From: Prorocentrum cordatum
Lineage: Eukaryota > Sar > Dinophyceae > Prorocentrales > Prorocentraceae
Length of the DNA stretch: 64,000 bases
NCBI GenBank assembly: GCA_963575745.1
Contig: CAUYUJ010003003.1
Coordinates: forward strand, 362,577 to 426,576
Direction: 5' to 3'
The position numbers were made by a program, and so were the translations under genes. Below are positions 49,282 through 58,620 of this stretch, piece by piece. Every line of letters begins with the position of its first letter. Within the stretch, counting starts at the first letter, position 1. The notes beneath the pieces were generated by a model, which saw nothing but the letters and a program-made list of their open reading frames with translations, searched no databases and had not been told where the DNA came from.

Positions 49282-49435
49282 TTCCACCGCCCTTCCGCCG
49301 AGGAAGCGATAGCAACGTCCTCGATCCTCGAAGGCACGGACCTCTCTGGAGCGCGCCCCACTCTGTCCGCGGCGCTGGTGGCGCAAAAGGCCCCCCCGCC
49401 GAGCCGCGGCCGCGTCACCCGGGCTCCTCCTCCGC

Positions 49436-49472
49436 CTCGGCCCTGGCGAGGCTCGCCCGCGCCGCGACGACG
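49436..49472 (-). CDS. Candidate mini-exon (minus strand)
   Basis: Minus reading after CTGCTCAG: one base then VVAARASLARAE, then GAG|GCGGAG. Its start phase does not fit the candidate at 56485, so a missing piece or chance is implied. Weak. Confidence 0.18.
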
Positions 49473-49589
49473 CTGAGCAGAGCGGCTCTTTTGCTGCTCG
49501 GGCTCGGCGCAGGCACTGCTGAGCTCGGCAGCGCCGGCGGGCGGGCCGCAAAGCAGAGAGCGGATGCGGAGGCAGAAGTTCGGATGTTG

Positions 49590-50140
49590 CTAGAAGTACC
49601 CCTGGCCCAAGGTGCCCCCAGGATTTCCAAGGAGGCCCCCACGGCCTTCAGGGCACCCCTCACGAGGCCCAGGGATCCCCAGAGGCTCCAAGCTGGAGCG
49701 AAAAGCTGAGCGCACCTGGGGCTAGGGGCACCTTCAGCAACACCCGAGAAGTGGGAGGGAAGCCCAGCCGATGAGAATCAGCATGGCACGAGCGAGCGCG
49801 CGCAGGCGGCTGCAAACACCGGAAACTGGTGTACAGGTAGGGGTGGCGTACGGAAATAACCGGCGCTGACAAGAAGGAAGGATGAGAGAAGCCCAGACCC
49901 CCTCACGTCACGAACAAACATACCACGACGGGAGTGTTTTTGTAACCGTCTGCCTCCAAAGGTTCCCACGGGGACCCAAGGCCGTCAAAAAGCTTCCTAA
50001 GAGAAGAAGCGGGTCCCGGGGAAGTCTAATCCTCCAGGGGCCCGCGGCGTGGAACCTTCACGACATCGGGCGTCTGGAAAGGAAGAGGGGTGGGCGGTCA
50101 CTCCCACACCTCCCTCCGCTCTCGTGCACGTCCACCTCCT
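49590..50140. other. Unassigned region with N-like repeats
   Basis: 49590-49700 has CCCAAGGTGCCCCCAGG/TTCCAAGGAGGCCCCC units of N style. The rest has no family or gene. Confidence 0.45.
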
Positions 50141-50148
50141 CCTCCTCT

Positions 50149-50405
50149 AGAGGCCTCCTCGATGGGGTCGGAGTAGATGGGGTCGAAGGATCGCGCCGCA
50201 TCGGCGATACATCGGCGATGCATCGGCCATGCATCGGCGATGCATCGGCGATGCACTGGCGATGCATCCGCGACGTCGGCGACTCATCGGCGACGTCCGC
50301 GTGAAGCAAGTCGAGCTCCGCATCGAGCCGCATCGGCGATGCATCGGCGATGCGGCGCAATCCTCCGACCCCATCCACTCGGACCCCATCTAGGAGGCCT
50401 AGATC
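50149..50405. mobile_element. Family F foldback, best and longest copy
   Basis: Outer arms AGAGGCCTCCTCGATGGGGT and ACCCCATCTAGGAGGCCT; next GGAGTAGATGGGGTC and GACCCCATCCACTC; then ATCGCGCCGCATCGGCGAT and ATCGGCGATGCGGCGC. The core has about eight ATGCATCGGCG units, more than other copies. CCTCCTCCT lies at both flanks, a possible TSD in a CCT-rich site. Confidence 0.88.
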
Positions 50406-50565
50406 CTCCTCCTGCAAGGGTGGAGGGAAGGAGTAAGGATGCTCGGGGGGACCAGCTCTGGTGCGGAACCATCGAGCTTCCGACCCGATAGCGAGACAGC
50501 AAGCACCCGGGTGGGCTGTGAGGCCCCGATCGCCGCGCGCCGGGGGGGCGGCACTCCAGTGGAAG

Positions 50566-50640
50566 CGCCAAGGCATCGCCGATGCCCCCGCAGTGCATCG
50601 GCGACGTGGGCGATGCAAAGGCGGCGTCGGCGTGAAGAAA
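50566..50640. repeat. Family F fragment
   Basis: ATCGCCGATGCCCCCGCAGT, GCATCGGCGACGTGGGCGAT, GGCGGCGTCGGCGTGAAGAA. Confidence 0.65.
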
Positions 50641-50718
50641 GGAAGGCCTCCTGGAATCCAGGAGGGTATCGTGGCCAAGGAAGGCAGCATGGTCCCGCCA
50701 AGATGTACAGCCCCGTAG

Positions 50719-51677
50719 GCATCACTCCCATATGCAGGGGATCAGGGGGTCAAACAGGGGGACATTTTGAGTTCGCTCCTTTTCAACGCAGGTCTTGAAC
50801 AAGCCTTGCGTCGATTCAAAGACCGCGTTCAAGGCATGGGGCTTGATCTCGGGACGGCCGAACTGTTGACCAAGGCGCGGTATGCAGACGAAATACTTCT
50901 CTACGCCGTTTCGTCGGAGGACATCTCCAGCATGCTTGCCGTTCTCCGCCAAGAGTTGTCCCGAAGCGGTTTAGAGCTGAATGCGAGCAAGACCAACGTA
51001 TTCACAAATGACCCTAATATTGCTGCACTGGAAGAACCTATGACGCTGGACGTTGATGGTTGTAGTTTGCCCGTGATGCTGAAATCAGATATGCACAAGT
51101 ACCTGGGGAAACGTTTCCACGGAGACCTCCGTGAGCGTAGCTCGTGCAATCTAGAATACCGGATGCAATGCGCATGGTCCAAGTGGCATATGTTCAAGGC
51201 AACCTTCGCCAACAAGCGCGTCTCGCCGAAGATGCGCTTGAAGTTGTTCGACAGCGTCGTCACGCCGACCACCATATATAGTCTGGCCACAACGCCGTTG
51301 ACTACACGACAGAGGGCAAGGCACAAATGTTACGGCGTATCGTTGGGTTTCGCAAAGCTGATCAAGAGTCGTTGGAGGAGGCTGGGCGCCAGTGCAAGCG
51401 AAGAGTAGAACGAGCCATGACTGTGTACAAAGTGCCAGACTGGTTCAAGGTAGTGGATACTAGCCGCTGGAAAACCATGTGTAGAATTTGCACCGAGAGG
51501 CACGGGTGGCCATCTCTAGCCTTGCGCTGGCGTCCCATCGGTCCGCGTAGAATTGGGCGTCCCAGAACTAAGTGGACCGATTCAATCGACCATTTCTTCT
51601 GGAATCGCTTCAATACCAATTTGGAGCGGATTTTTGCGCGACACTCCCGGCAGGCTGGAACCGGATGTTCTGTGTGA
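50719..51677 (+). pseudogene. LINE-type reverse transcriptase, 5'-truncated and frameshifted
   Basis: The frame is open from just after a stop at 50716. QGVKQGDILSSLLFN (about 50743-50787) is the RT B-type motif. ARYADEILLYAV follows, where family members have (F/Y)ADD; codon 50890-50892 is GAA (Glu), so the second catalytic Asp is lost. Then come LGLELNASKTN-like (SRSGLELNASKTNVF) and KYLGKRF motifs. Near 51312-51326 the frame shifts and continues as MLRRIVGFRKAD, then GRPRTKWTDSIDHFF (the usual LINE C-terminal block). No endonuclease part. A dead insertion; non-LTR class is well supported, the clade is not. Confidence 0.85.
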
Positions 51678-51852
51678 GCACTTGTTATACATGCGAGACC
51701 GTGTGTGGCAATCCGAGAGGAGTCGTGTTCATTATTTGCATTTTTCCGCTGCATGAGATCTTCGTTATGCATGAATCACGCCGTTCCCGCATGCGGGACG
51801 AGACGTCCTAAGGCGCTCGATCGGACTTCTGCTTCTGCTTCCATATGAGAGG

Positions 51853-52040
51853 CATCCCAGATGGGATCCTAGTAGAGTGTGGAGGATCGCGACGCATCGT
51901 CGATGCATCGGCGACGTCGGCGAGACATCGGCGCCGTCGGCGTTAAGAGAAGCGGGCTCCGCATCGAGCCGCATCGCCGAGGCATTAGCGATGCGGCGCG
52001 ATCCTCCGACCCCATCCACCCTGGCCCCATCCGGGAGGCC
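51853..52040. mobile_element. Family F foldback, copy 7
   Basis: CAGATGGGATCCTAGTAGAG, GGATCGCGACGCATCGTCGA; right side GATGCGGCGCGATCCTCCGA, CCCCATCCGGGAGGCCT. Confidence 0.82.
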
Positions 52041-52087
52041 TGGATTTGACAAACGGAAAAGGGTCGTAACGACGCAGGCTCCCGAAG

Positions 52088-52178
52088 GTCTGTGCGGCCG
52101 GCGCTGGAGGTGCCGCCAAGGTGGTCCCAGCGAAGATTTAAGAAGTCCACGCAGACATCCCAGCATTCATGCTTCTAC
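52088..52178. repeat. Family C relic
   Basis: GGTCTGTGCGGCCGGCGCTG, GAGGTGCCGCCAAGG, TCCCAGCGAAGATTTAAGAA, GTCCACGCAGACATCC: decayed C right side. Confidence 0.45.
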
Positions 52179-52179
52179 T

Positions 52180-52600
52180 ACGTTGCATCTTTGGGGGGCC
52201 TTGCCATCGCGCAGCTATCCGCATCGAGTCCACGTCGACCGCGCGGCGAACTCGCGCCTGCTACCCCTCGGACATACGCGGCACGGGCTCTGTCTGTTTG
52301 GTCATGTGGATTGTTGTTGATGAACCCTCGTTCCCCCAACCGCGTTTGCACTTCTACTTCTGCTCTGAAGAACTGGGCCGTGCGTTCGGTCTGGCGGCCA
52401 TGTGGCCGCCGTCGCAGCTCCGTCGCCGCCCGTCGTCTGGGCCGTGCCTTCGGTCTGGCGGCTATGTGGCTGCCGTCGCTGCCACCGTCGCCTCCACATA
52501 GGTTGCACCACGCAGACTCTCCTTTCTTGAAACAAATCTCTTGCCCCCAGAATTCCACCCCCAACCCGCATTATCCACTTGTGTTGTAGACTTTCCAAAC
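52180..52600. other. Unassigned spacer with a short direct repeat
   Basis: GGGCCGTGCGTTCGGTCTGG (52374) and GGGCCGTGCCTTCGGTCTGG (52439) with following GCGGC(C/T)ATGTGGC(C/T)GCCGTCG form a 65-bp tandem pair. No gene. Confidence 0.55.
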
Positions 52601-53060
52601 TCAAGCGTCCGACAACATGGTGTGACAAAACACATGGTTTCGCAACGCGGATTAATACACAAACTGCACACGCTGTCTTTCCGCGAATGGTTAAGCACGC
52701 CAAATCTGTTACACCACGCTGCCCAAAAAAAGGTTTCGCGCACGCATGGCGCAATCGTTCGAACGCCCTTTGCGCGCGTGCGGTCGCAAGGACACTTTGC
52801 AAACCAACTGGGCGATGTGCACACGCGCGCGTCATCGCGCGCGCATGCCGCAACCAATCGGGCACCTTACGTGTTGCAGCCATGTCAAAACCGAATGTCC
52901 CGAACTCATACACAAACAAATGGTTGCGCAACGCTCGCACGCTCTTGCGAATTCTCCCAGAAACGATCCGTGTTTCCCAACCCTTGCATTCTGCCTGGCG
53001 GGCCTCTCGCGCCGCATGCCGAAATCATTCGAACGGCTTTGCGCGCGTGATGGGGGGGGG
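52600..53060. repeat. Family P satellite-like region
   Basis: Units with GGTTTCGCAACGCGG / GGTTGCGCAACGCTCG (52637, 52921; about 283 bases apart), GCGCAATCGTTCGAACGCCC / CGAAATCATTCGAACGGC, TTTGCGCGCGTG, CGCGCGCATGCCGCAACC. Related units resume at 53760. Confidence 0.7.
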
Positions 53061-53061
53061 C

Positions 53062-53540
53062 ACGATCCGCGTCAAAGAGTATCATGCGGCCACTCTCGCG
53101 CGTCGGCCGCGCGCGCATGTCGAACTCCTTCCAGCACGTTCGTCGCCGGCGGGAGGGCGCCGAAATCGTCGCCGGCGTGATCAACACCCGCGCCGTCATT
53201 GGCCGTGCCGTCGTCGCTGTCAGCCTCGCCACCAGAATCGTTACCATCATCATCGTGTTTACCGTTGTCGACGTTGCCATGGTACCGCGCCCGCCAAAGT
53301 CACCGACTCGCACTGAAGTGCCCGCTGGGATATGCCGATCGGTCAAGCGGTCAGCGCCACCGCGGCCGCGTCGGTCGCGCCAAGCTAGCTGGTCACTGCG
53401 CGCACGCGCATGCGCGGGCTGTCGCGGCAAAAAAATACACCACCGTGGGATGTTGGCGCGATCGGTGGGATAAACAATTCAATTCTCCTTTCTAAAAACG
53501 AAATAGGTTCTACCACCCTCCCCCCCCAGACTTATTTACT
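53062..53540. other. Unassigned region
   Basis: A plus frame (53084-53473) and overlapping minus frames exist; composition is mixed, with no recognised domain. TGCCGTCGTCGCTGTCAGCC-like GTC-rich part at 53205-53270. Confidence 0.4.
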
Positions 53541-53650
53541 CACCGGGAACCAATGTAAAACACGTGGGATTCGAACCCAACGTCCATCCTACGTGCGACT
53601 TCGTATTATCCCAGCCAAACGGGTATCGACCTCCCATCGGTTCCCTTGCA
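53541..53650 (-). other. tRNA-like B box inside a small foldback
   Basis: On the minus strand GGGTTCGAATCCCAC (53565-53579) matches a tRNA T-arm/B box. The segment is bounded by GGGAACCGATG and CATTGGTTCCC, which pair. The distance between these arms (about 100 bases), the lack of a D-arm A box and a loop without U33 argue against a working tRNA. A tRNA-derived relic or chance. Confidence 0.3.
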
Positions 53651-53759
53651 ACAGATGCTATGCGCGCGCATTCGTTTATATCAAATCATAGGTTATTAAG
53701 GATCCTTTGCAATTGGAGAACGAAGTGCTTGCCCGCCGTCCCGCGCGCATGCCGTACTC

Positions 53760-54060
53760 CATCAAAAACTTGCGGTGTCGTTTGGATTCCCAGATGGAGT
53801 GCCCAACAAGCATGTACAACCACATGGTTTCGCAGCACGGACGTTCAACAAAAGCGTGCACGGGCGCTCTCGCGAATTCCGCCGAAAATCACGAGGTTCT
53901 CAACAGTTGCAAGAACATGCAACCAAACGGGCGCCGCGCGCGCATGTCGAAATCGTCCAAACGCCCCTGCGCGCATGCCGTCGGGAGAATACCTTGCAAC
54001 AGAAAAACGAAGTGAGCGCGCGCGCGTCGTCGCGCGCGCATGCCAACATCGATGGTGGCC
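53760..54060. repeat. Family P satellite-like region, second block
   Basis: CACATGGTTTCGCAGCACGG (53820), CGCTCTCGCGAATTC, CGCGCGCATGTCGAAATCGT, CCAAACGCCCCTGCGCGCAT, CGCGCGCGCATGCCAACATC. It passes into CACTGGTCCTCC and a short CCT run at 54071. Confidence 0.7.
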
Positions 54061-54299
54061 CTTGGATTTACACTGGTCCTCCTCCTTCTCCTCCTTCTCA
54101 TCCCCTCCCGTCGTTTCGGTCTGCATCTCCCCTGCCGCACCACGAGGCCAATCGGAGGGGTTGGCTGAGCGTTTCGCGTCAGACGGCCGTACCACTGCGC
54201 CTGGAACTAAACAAGAAAACAAGGTTACTGATGTAGCGCGGGTCGCTTCCAAAATGTGGCGTTCGCCTTCGTGCATGGCACACTCGCCATAAACATATG

Positions 54300-54952
54300 C
54301 ATGAACTTCACGGGTTGAGGGCGGGTCGTTTTCAAACTGTTATCAATTTAGATCCGCGCTGACACGTCTTACACATTTGCAGGAATTGCACGGATAGAAG
54401 GCAACACGTGTTCAAACTGTGGCTCTCGCATAAGCGCCTCACACAATCGTTCTTTCAAATGGCAAGAACTTCGCGGAATAAGAACGGCCCGTTCTTCAAA
54501 ACGTGGCGCTCGCGTTAGAGCCCCGCACATCCGCGTTTAAAAATGTAAGAACTGTGCTGAGGGCGGTTCCGTTTTCAAATTGTAGCTCCCGTCTCGGCGC
54601 CGCGCACATTCGTGTTAAGACGTTGCACGCGTTTGCCAGATTCTCATGCTTAACATTCCAGGAACGGTGTCTTTGAGCGACTCGGGATTGCCAGGGCGCA
54701 TCAGCTACGTTGATTCGGGGCGCTGAAGTCCCAGGAATAATTATCTGGCGCGGTTCAGATCGTCAAGGCGCAACCGTCAGGTTGACTCGTGGCGTTGAAA
54801 TCCAAAGAATGGTGTTTTGGCACGCGTCAAGATTTGAACACGGTTGTCCCCCATACGGCGCAATTCCCTCAGTGGTAGGGACATGCGGAGAGGGAGCTTG
54901 GACGGAGGGTGTATTCCAACATCGTTGATGAGTCTTGGGTTTGCACTGGTCC
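54300..54952. repeat. Family O unit, copy 1: tandem 83-mers, unique part, CCT tail
   Basis: About four diverged units of GGGTTGAGGGCGGGTCGTTT, TCAAA, GGCTCTCGC, GCGCCGCGCACATTCGT, then TTTGCCAGATTCTCATG, a 300-bp unique part (CGACTCGGGATTGCCAGG, CGTTGAAATCC, GAACACGGTTGTCCCCC) and the end ATTCCAACATCGTTGATGAG, TCTTGGGTTTGCACTGGTCC. The same order occurs at 63300-63800. Confidence 0.85.
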
Positions 54953-55199
54953 TCCTCCCTGTCCTCCTCCTCCTCCTCCTCCTCCTCCTCCTCCTCCTCC
55001 CTGTCCTCCTCCTCCCGTGTTTTCCTCCTCCTTGTCCTCCTCCTCCTCCTCTTCCTCCACCTCCTCTCTGTCCTCCTCCTCCTCCTCCCTCCTCCTCCTC
55101 ATCATCATCTTCTTTCTCCTCCTCTTCCTCCGCCCTGTCTTCCCTCTCCTCCCCATCCTCCCTGTCCTCTTCCTCCCTGTCGTCATCCTCCTCCCTGTC

Positions 55200-55230
<31 letters not shown>

Positions 55231-55262
55231 CCTCCTCCTCTTCCTCCTCCTCCTCCTTCAGG
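54948..55262. repeat. (CCT)n array attached to the O end
   Basis: More than 300 bases of CCT/CTT/TGT that starts directly at GGTCCTCC of the O unit. Confidence 0.95.
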
Positions 55263-55264
55263 GT

Positions 55265-55484
55265 GCCAAGATAACGCTTCTGGGTGCTGGATGCGCTATC
55301 AAATCACCTCAGGGGGGGGGGTCGTTAGAATGGTGTCCGAAGGTTACTCCCCGCCCTCCTCCCGCATCCCTACTCTCCCTTCCTTCTGCCCTCTCATTCA
55401 TCCTCTCTTCGTCCCCTCCGCTGCCCTCGATGTGTTCCGTCTCTCCTCTCCCGTCTCCCTCCTCCTCCGCCCCTTCCAACTCCC
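55265..55484. other. Pyrimidine-biased spacer
   Basis: Between two CCT arrays; a run of ten G at 55312. No gene. Confidence 0.4.
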
Positions 55485-55540
55485 CCTCCTCCTCCTCCTC
55501 CTCCTCCTCCTCCTCCTCCTCCTCCTCCTCCTCCTCCTCG
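55485..55540. repeat. (CCT)n array
   Basis: Pure CTC run. Confidence 0.95.
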
Positions 55541-55794
55541 TACCTCCTACGTCTTACCTCGTGGGAGGACCAATTTAGCCAACAGCGACTCTCCCGCCTG
55601 GCCCACATCCGCCCAACATTGGTTTCCGAGGACACCTCCCGTGGCCCATCCCGACCCGTCTGTGGACGCAGGACCAGCCATGGCGACGAGAAGCCATCGG
55701 GAGAACAACAGGAGGGCGCAAAAAGCCAAAGAGCGCCGCCGTTGTCTTCGACTTCCCCATCGTCTGGCTGTCGGCTGTCGGGTGATAATGGAAG

Positions 55795-55960
55795 ATGCGA
55801 AAGGTACCGATACCGCTGCTCCTCGGACCTCTCCTGCGGCGCGTTGTGAATAGGATTTCGAGGCGAATCCAGAGGTGGCTAAGAGGGCCTCCGAGAAGGT
55901 CGACAACTGGGATAACGGGCTAAAGGTCGCGGCATGGGTACCTCTTGCTCCTGTGAGATA
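55795..55960. mobile_element. Family Y repeat, copy 4
   Basis: AAGGTACCGATACCGCTGCT left end and GCATGGGTACCTCTT right end; GGATTTCGAGGCGAATCCAG core. Confidence 0.82.
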
Positions 55961-56097
55961 GCTCGGGTCTCCGGCGACCGCTCTGAACGATCCGAGCTGC
56001 TGGAAAGCGCGAGGGTCACCGCTGCCTCGACAAGGCCCGCCTCCGACGCCTCCTCCCCCGAGAGGAGGGGCAACTGCAGGGGGCGGCCGGCTCAGGG

Positions 56098-56250
56098 GGG
56101 GGGAGCATCGACCTGGCATCGGCGGTGCATAGCCGATGGATCGGCGGCGGTAGGCTTCCAGTAGCGAGTCCGCACGTTCCTGGGCGGAGGGGTGGGCTAA
56201 TGGGCCCCTATCGGCGACCCATGGGCGATTGGGCGTCGATGCGTCACCCC
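56098..56250. repeat. Family H repeat, copy 3
   Basis: GGAGCATCGACCTGGCATCG, AGTAGCGAGTCCGCACGTTC, CTGGGCGGAGGGGTGGGCTA, ATCGGCGACCCATGGGCGAT. Confidence 0.65.
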
Positions 56251-56484
56251 CTGAGCCTATCTCCCCTGCAGTGGGGGTGGAGTGGAGAGGACACGCGCCA
56301 GGACACAAGACTCTTCCAATGGCCACATTGCCAATAAAACATAAAGAAAATAAGTCGCGAAACACAGGACGCAAATATGCCCTTGTTTGGGCAGGGTCGA
56401 CCTACTAATCAAACTCCACTGTATCGTTGCCCCCGGCGAAAGCAAAGGCCTGCTGCGCAGCTCAGCGCCCTCGCCGCGGAACGC

Positions 56485-56553
56485 CTCGGCGGATGACTCG
56501 CACTCGTCGAGCGCGGCCCTGCACTGGCGCAAGGCGTCCTCGGTACTCCAGGC
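56485..56553 (-). CDS. Candidate mini-exon, coiled-coil-like (minus strand)
   Basis: Minus reading after CTCAACAG: AWSTEDALRQCRAALDECES then SAE, ending GCCGAG|GCGTTC. Leu8, Cys11, Leu15, Cys18 and Ala22 keep 3-4 spacing. 23 codons, phase 0 both ends; a longer reading to 56453 (AGCAG|GCCTTT) is also open. The bases on the plus strand give no such pattern. Function unknown. Confidence 0.38.
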
Positions 56554-56569
56554 CTGTTGAGGCGGCGAG

Positions 56570-56827
56570 CACCCAGGCATCCGCCACCGCGTCGGCAGCA
56601 ATTGGCGTGCGTCGGGCCCTTCCGCTTGTTGCGAAGCAATAAAGCAAGCCCCCCGGCGCATCGAGCCCAGGATGCGCTCATTTCCGCGACCAATTTCATG
56701 CCTTCCAGATAGGAAATCCGCCGACGCTGTCGGCGTGTGTGGGGTGTCTGTCCGGTCCCGTCGACGGGGAGCCTTCTTTCGCCTCCTCCTTCCCATCCTC
56801 CTCTCCCGTCGGGGGAGAGAGGAAGAC
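56570..56827. other. Unassigned spacer
   Basis: No family or gene recognised. Confidence 0.35.
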
Positions 56828-56905
56828 AGAAAGAGAGAGAGAGAGAGAGAGAAAAAAACACAAAACAAAAAACAAAACAAAAAACCAAAGAAAACAAAAA
56901 AGAAA
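56828..56905. repeat. (AG)n followed by AAAAC/AAAAG repeats
   Basis: GAAAGAGAGAGAGAGAGAGA then ACACAAAACAAAAAACAAAA. Confidence 0.92.
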
Positions 56906-56979
56906 GAGTACCCTTCCTCGTTCGGAGCTTGAGGGAATTCCATCCACGTCCTCACAACGTCAAAGGGAAGCCCCTTCCC

Positions 56980-57240
56980 TTTGTCCCTTCCCCGACTGGG
57001 GGGGGGGTCCACGGGGGGGGGGGGGTCAGATTCGCGTCGCATCTGGGGGGTACTCCTCTCCCACGCCGGTCTTTCTCGGGCGCGCCGGTCCTCCTCGGGT
57101 CCTCCTCCCCAGGTATGGGGACGAGGAGTCCCAGGGGAGGGAGGGGAGTCAGATACGCATCCGTCCCTGGGCGTTCTCCTCCCCCTCCCTTCCCCTCTCC
57201 CACGCCGGTCCTCCTCCAGTCCTCCTCCTCCCCAAGGGGG
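56980..57240. repeat. Direct repeats: TCCCACGCCGGTC(C/T)T and GGGGTCC blocks
   Basis: TCTCCCACGCCGGTCTTTC (57057) and TCTCCCACGCCGGTCCTCC (57197); GGGGGGGTCCACGGGGGGG (57001) and GGGGGTCCCAGGGGGGAGTC (57239). A loose 140-bp duplication. Confidence 0.6.
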
Positions 57241-57350
57241 GGGTCCCAGGGGGGAGTCTTTTTCCTCCCCCTTCTCCTCCTCCTCCTTCTCTCCGCCGCC
57301 TCCTCCTCCTCCTCCTCCCCCTCCTCCTTCTCCTCCTCCTCCCCCTCCTG
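57241..57350. repeat. (CCT)n array
   Basis: CTCCTCCTCCTTCTC and CTCCCCCTCC units. Confidence 0.9.
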
Positions 57351-57360
57351 GTCGTCGTCG

Positions 57361-57762
57361 ATGTCTGTCAGGGTCAGCGGTACCTGCCGTGAGACCTTCA
57401 CAATAACCCCGAATACAAAGCTTGGGGAAAGGGGCTTCTGTGGCCCATCCCCCACCGAGCGCGGTGGCGGAATCGCGCGGCAGCGCATCTGGCATCCGAC
57501 GGTACGACTTGTTCAATCTGGCCGTGCTTCCTCGATTTCGGGCGCGCTGCATTCCATACGATGTTTCCGTCCGGGCATCTTTCCTTGATTTCGACAACTG
57601 GGGCTTGTTTTCTGGCCAAGGACACCCAAGAATGGATCCAGGCTGGAAAATTACCACCCAGGGAAGGGGCCGGGACCTCTGGAGCCGCCGAACGATTAAA
57701 GACACATCGGCGGACGCCAGAGTATACGGAGCACTAGGGCGCAAATCCAGTTTCCTGTAAGA
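57361..57762 (+). other. Possible coding remnant, undecided
   Basis: The plus frame from 57422 contains FLDFDNWGLFSGQGHPRMD and ITTQGRGRDLWSRRTIKD, with more varied composition than other frames here. A second frame just upstream reads VRVSGTCRETFTITPNTK. No recognised domain, start or splice signals; it may be chance. Confidence 0.2.
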
Positions 57763-57774
57763 AGGGTTGAGGAG

Positions 57775-58145
57775 GCTCTCCCCTCCTCCTCCTCCTCCTA
57801 CTCCTCCTCCTCCTCCTCCTCCTGTTCCTCCTCCTCCTCCTCGCTCCTCCTCGTTGCCCTCAAGCATCTCCCTCGACATTCCTCGCTCAACATCGCTCCT
57901 CCTTCTCCTCCTCCTCCTCCTACTGCTCATCCTCCTCCTCGCTCCTTTTCGTTGCCCTACTCCTTCCTCCTATTATGTCCTCACTCCTGACCTACCCTCG
58001 TTCCTCTTCATCTTCCTTCTCCCCCTCCTCCATCATCTCCGTCCTTCTCCTCCTCCTTTTACCCCTCCTCCCCCTCCTCCTCCTCCTCCTCCTCCTCCTC
58101 CTCCTCCTCCTCCTCCTCCCCCTCCCACTCCCCCTCCCCCTCCTC
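57775..58145. repeat. (CCT)n arrays
   Basis: CTCCTCCTC runs at 57780-57845 and 58045-58145, with CTCCTCCTCGCTCCT units between (TCGCTCCT...TCGTTGCCCT occurs at 57840 and 57940). Confidence 0.9.
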
Positions 58146-58291
58146 CCCCCAAGCACAGCCTCTCGATCCCGACGTCTGCCCCGCGCGCGGGCACCCCCCG
58201 CGCGGGCACCACCGATGGAGTCCTCCCTGCAAGCGCTTCACCGCGCCTCCGACCGCACCCGCTCAAAATCGGCCCCCCGACCCCTCTCGGC

Positions 58292-58620
58292 TCAAGTCGG
58301 GCGTGTCCCCCTACGGCAGGTTCGCGTCGTGTCGACCCCGGCGTTGGTTTCTGACACCGCAGGGAATCGTTCAACCTTGAACGATCGGCCGTCTCCGCAA
58401 CGTCCGATCGTTCAACATCGACCGATTCTGGGCCGCCGGCGGCGTTCAACCTTGAACGCCCGCGCTGGGGTCGCCGCTGGTCGACACGACGCAAACCTAC
58501 CGTACAGGGGGATGTTCGACGAACAAACAAGAAAAACAAAAAATAATCCAAAAATAGTCTGGGGACTAGTTCTGCACTATTTCTTAACCTTTTTGGAAAA
58601 TGTCTTCGGCGTCCGCCTGG
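58292..58620. mobile_element. Family A element, copy 8, interrupted
   Basis: TCAAGTCGGGCGTGTCCCCC(TAC) left end, then a 188-bp insertion, then TACAGGGGGATGTTCGACGA with the usual AT-rich body and TAGTCTGGGGACTA. The right TIR is missing or lost beyond 58610. Confidence 0.75.
58315..58502. mobile_element. Nested palindromic element with TAC duplication
   Basis: GGCAGGTTCGCGTCGTGTCG and CGACACGACGCAAACCTACC are inverted ends; TAC lies at 58312-58314 and 58503-58505. Inside are perfect palindromes TCGTTCAACCTTGAACGA (58368-58385) and GGCGTTCAACCTTGAACGCC (58441-58460), and AACGATCGG paired with CCGATCGTT. A 3-bp TSD suggests a PIF/Harbinger- or CACTA-like class (inference). Confidence 0.8.
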
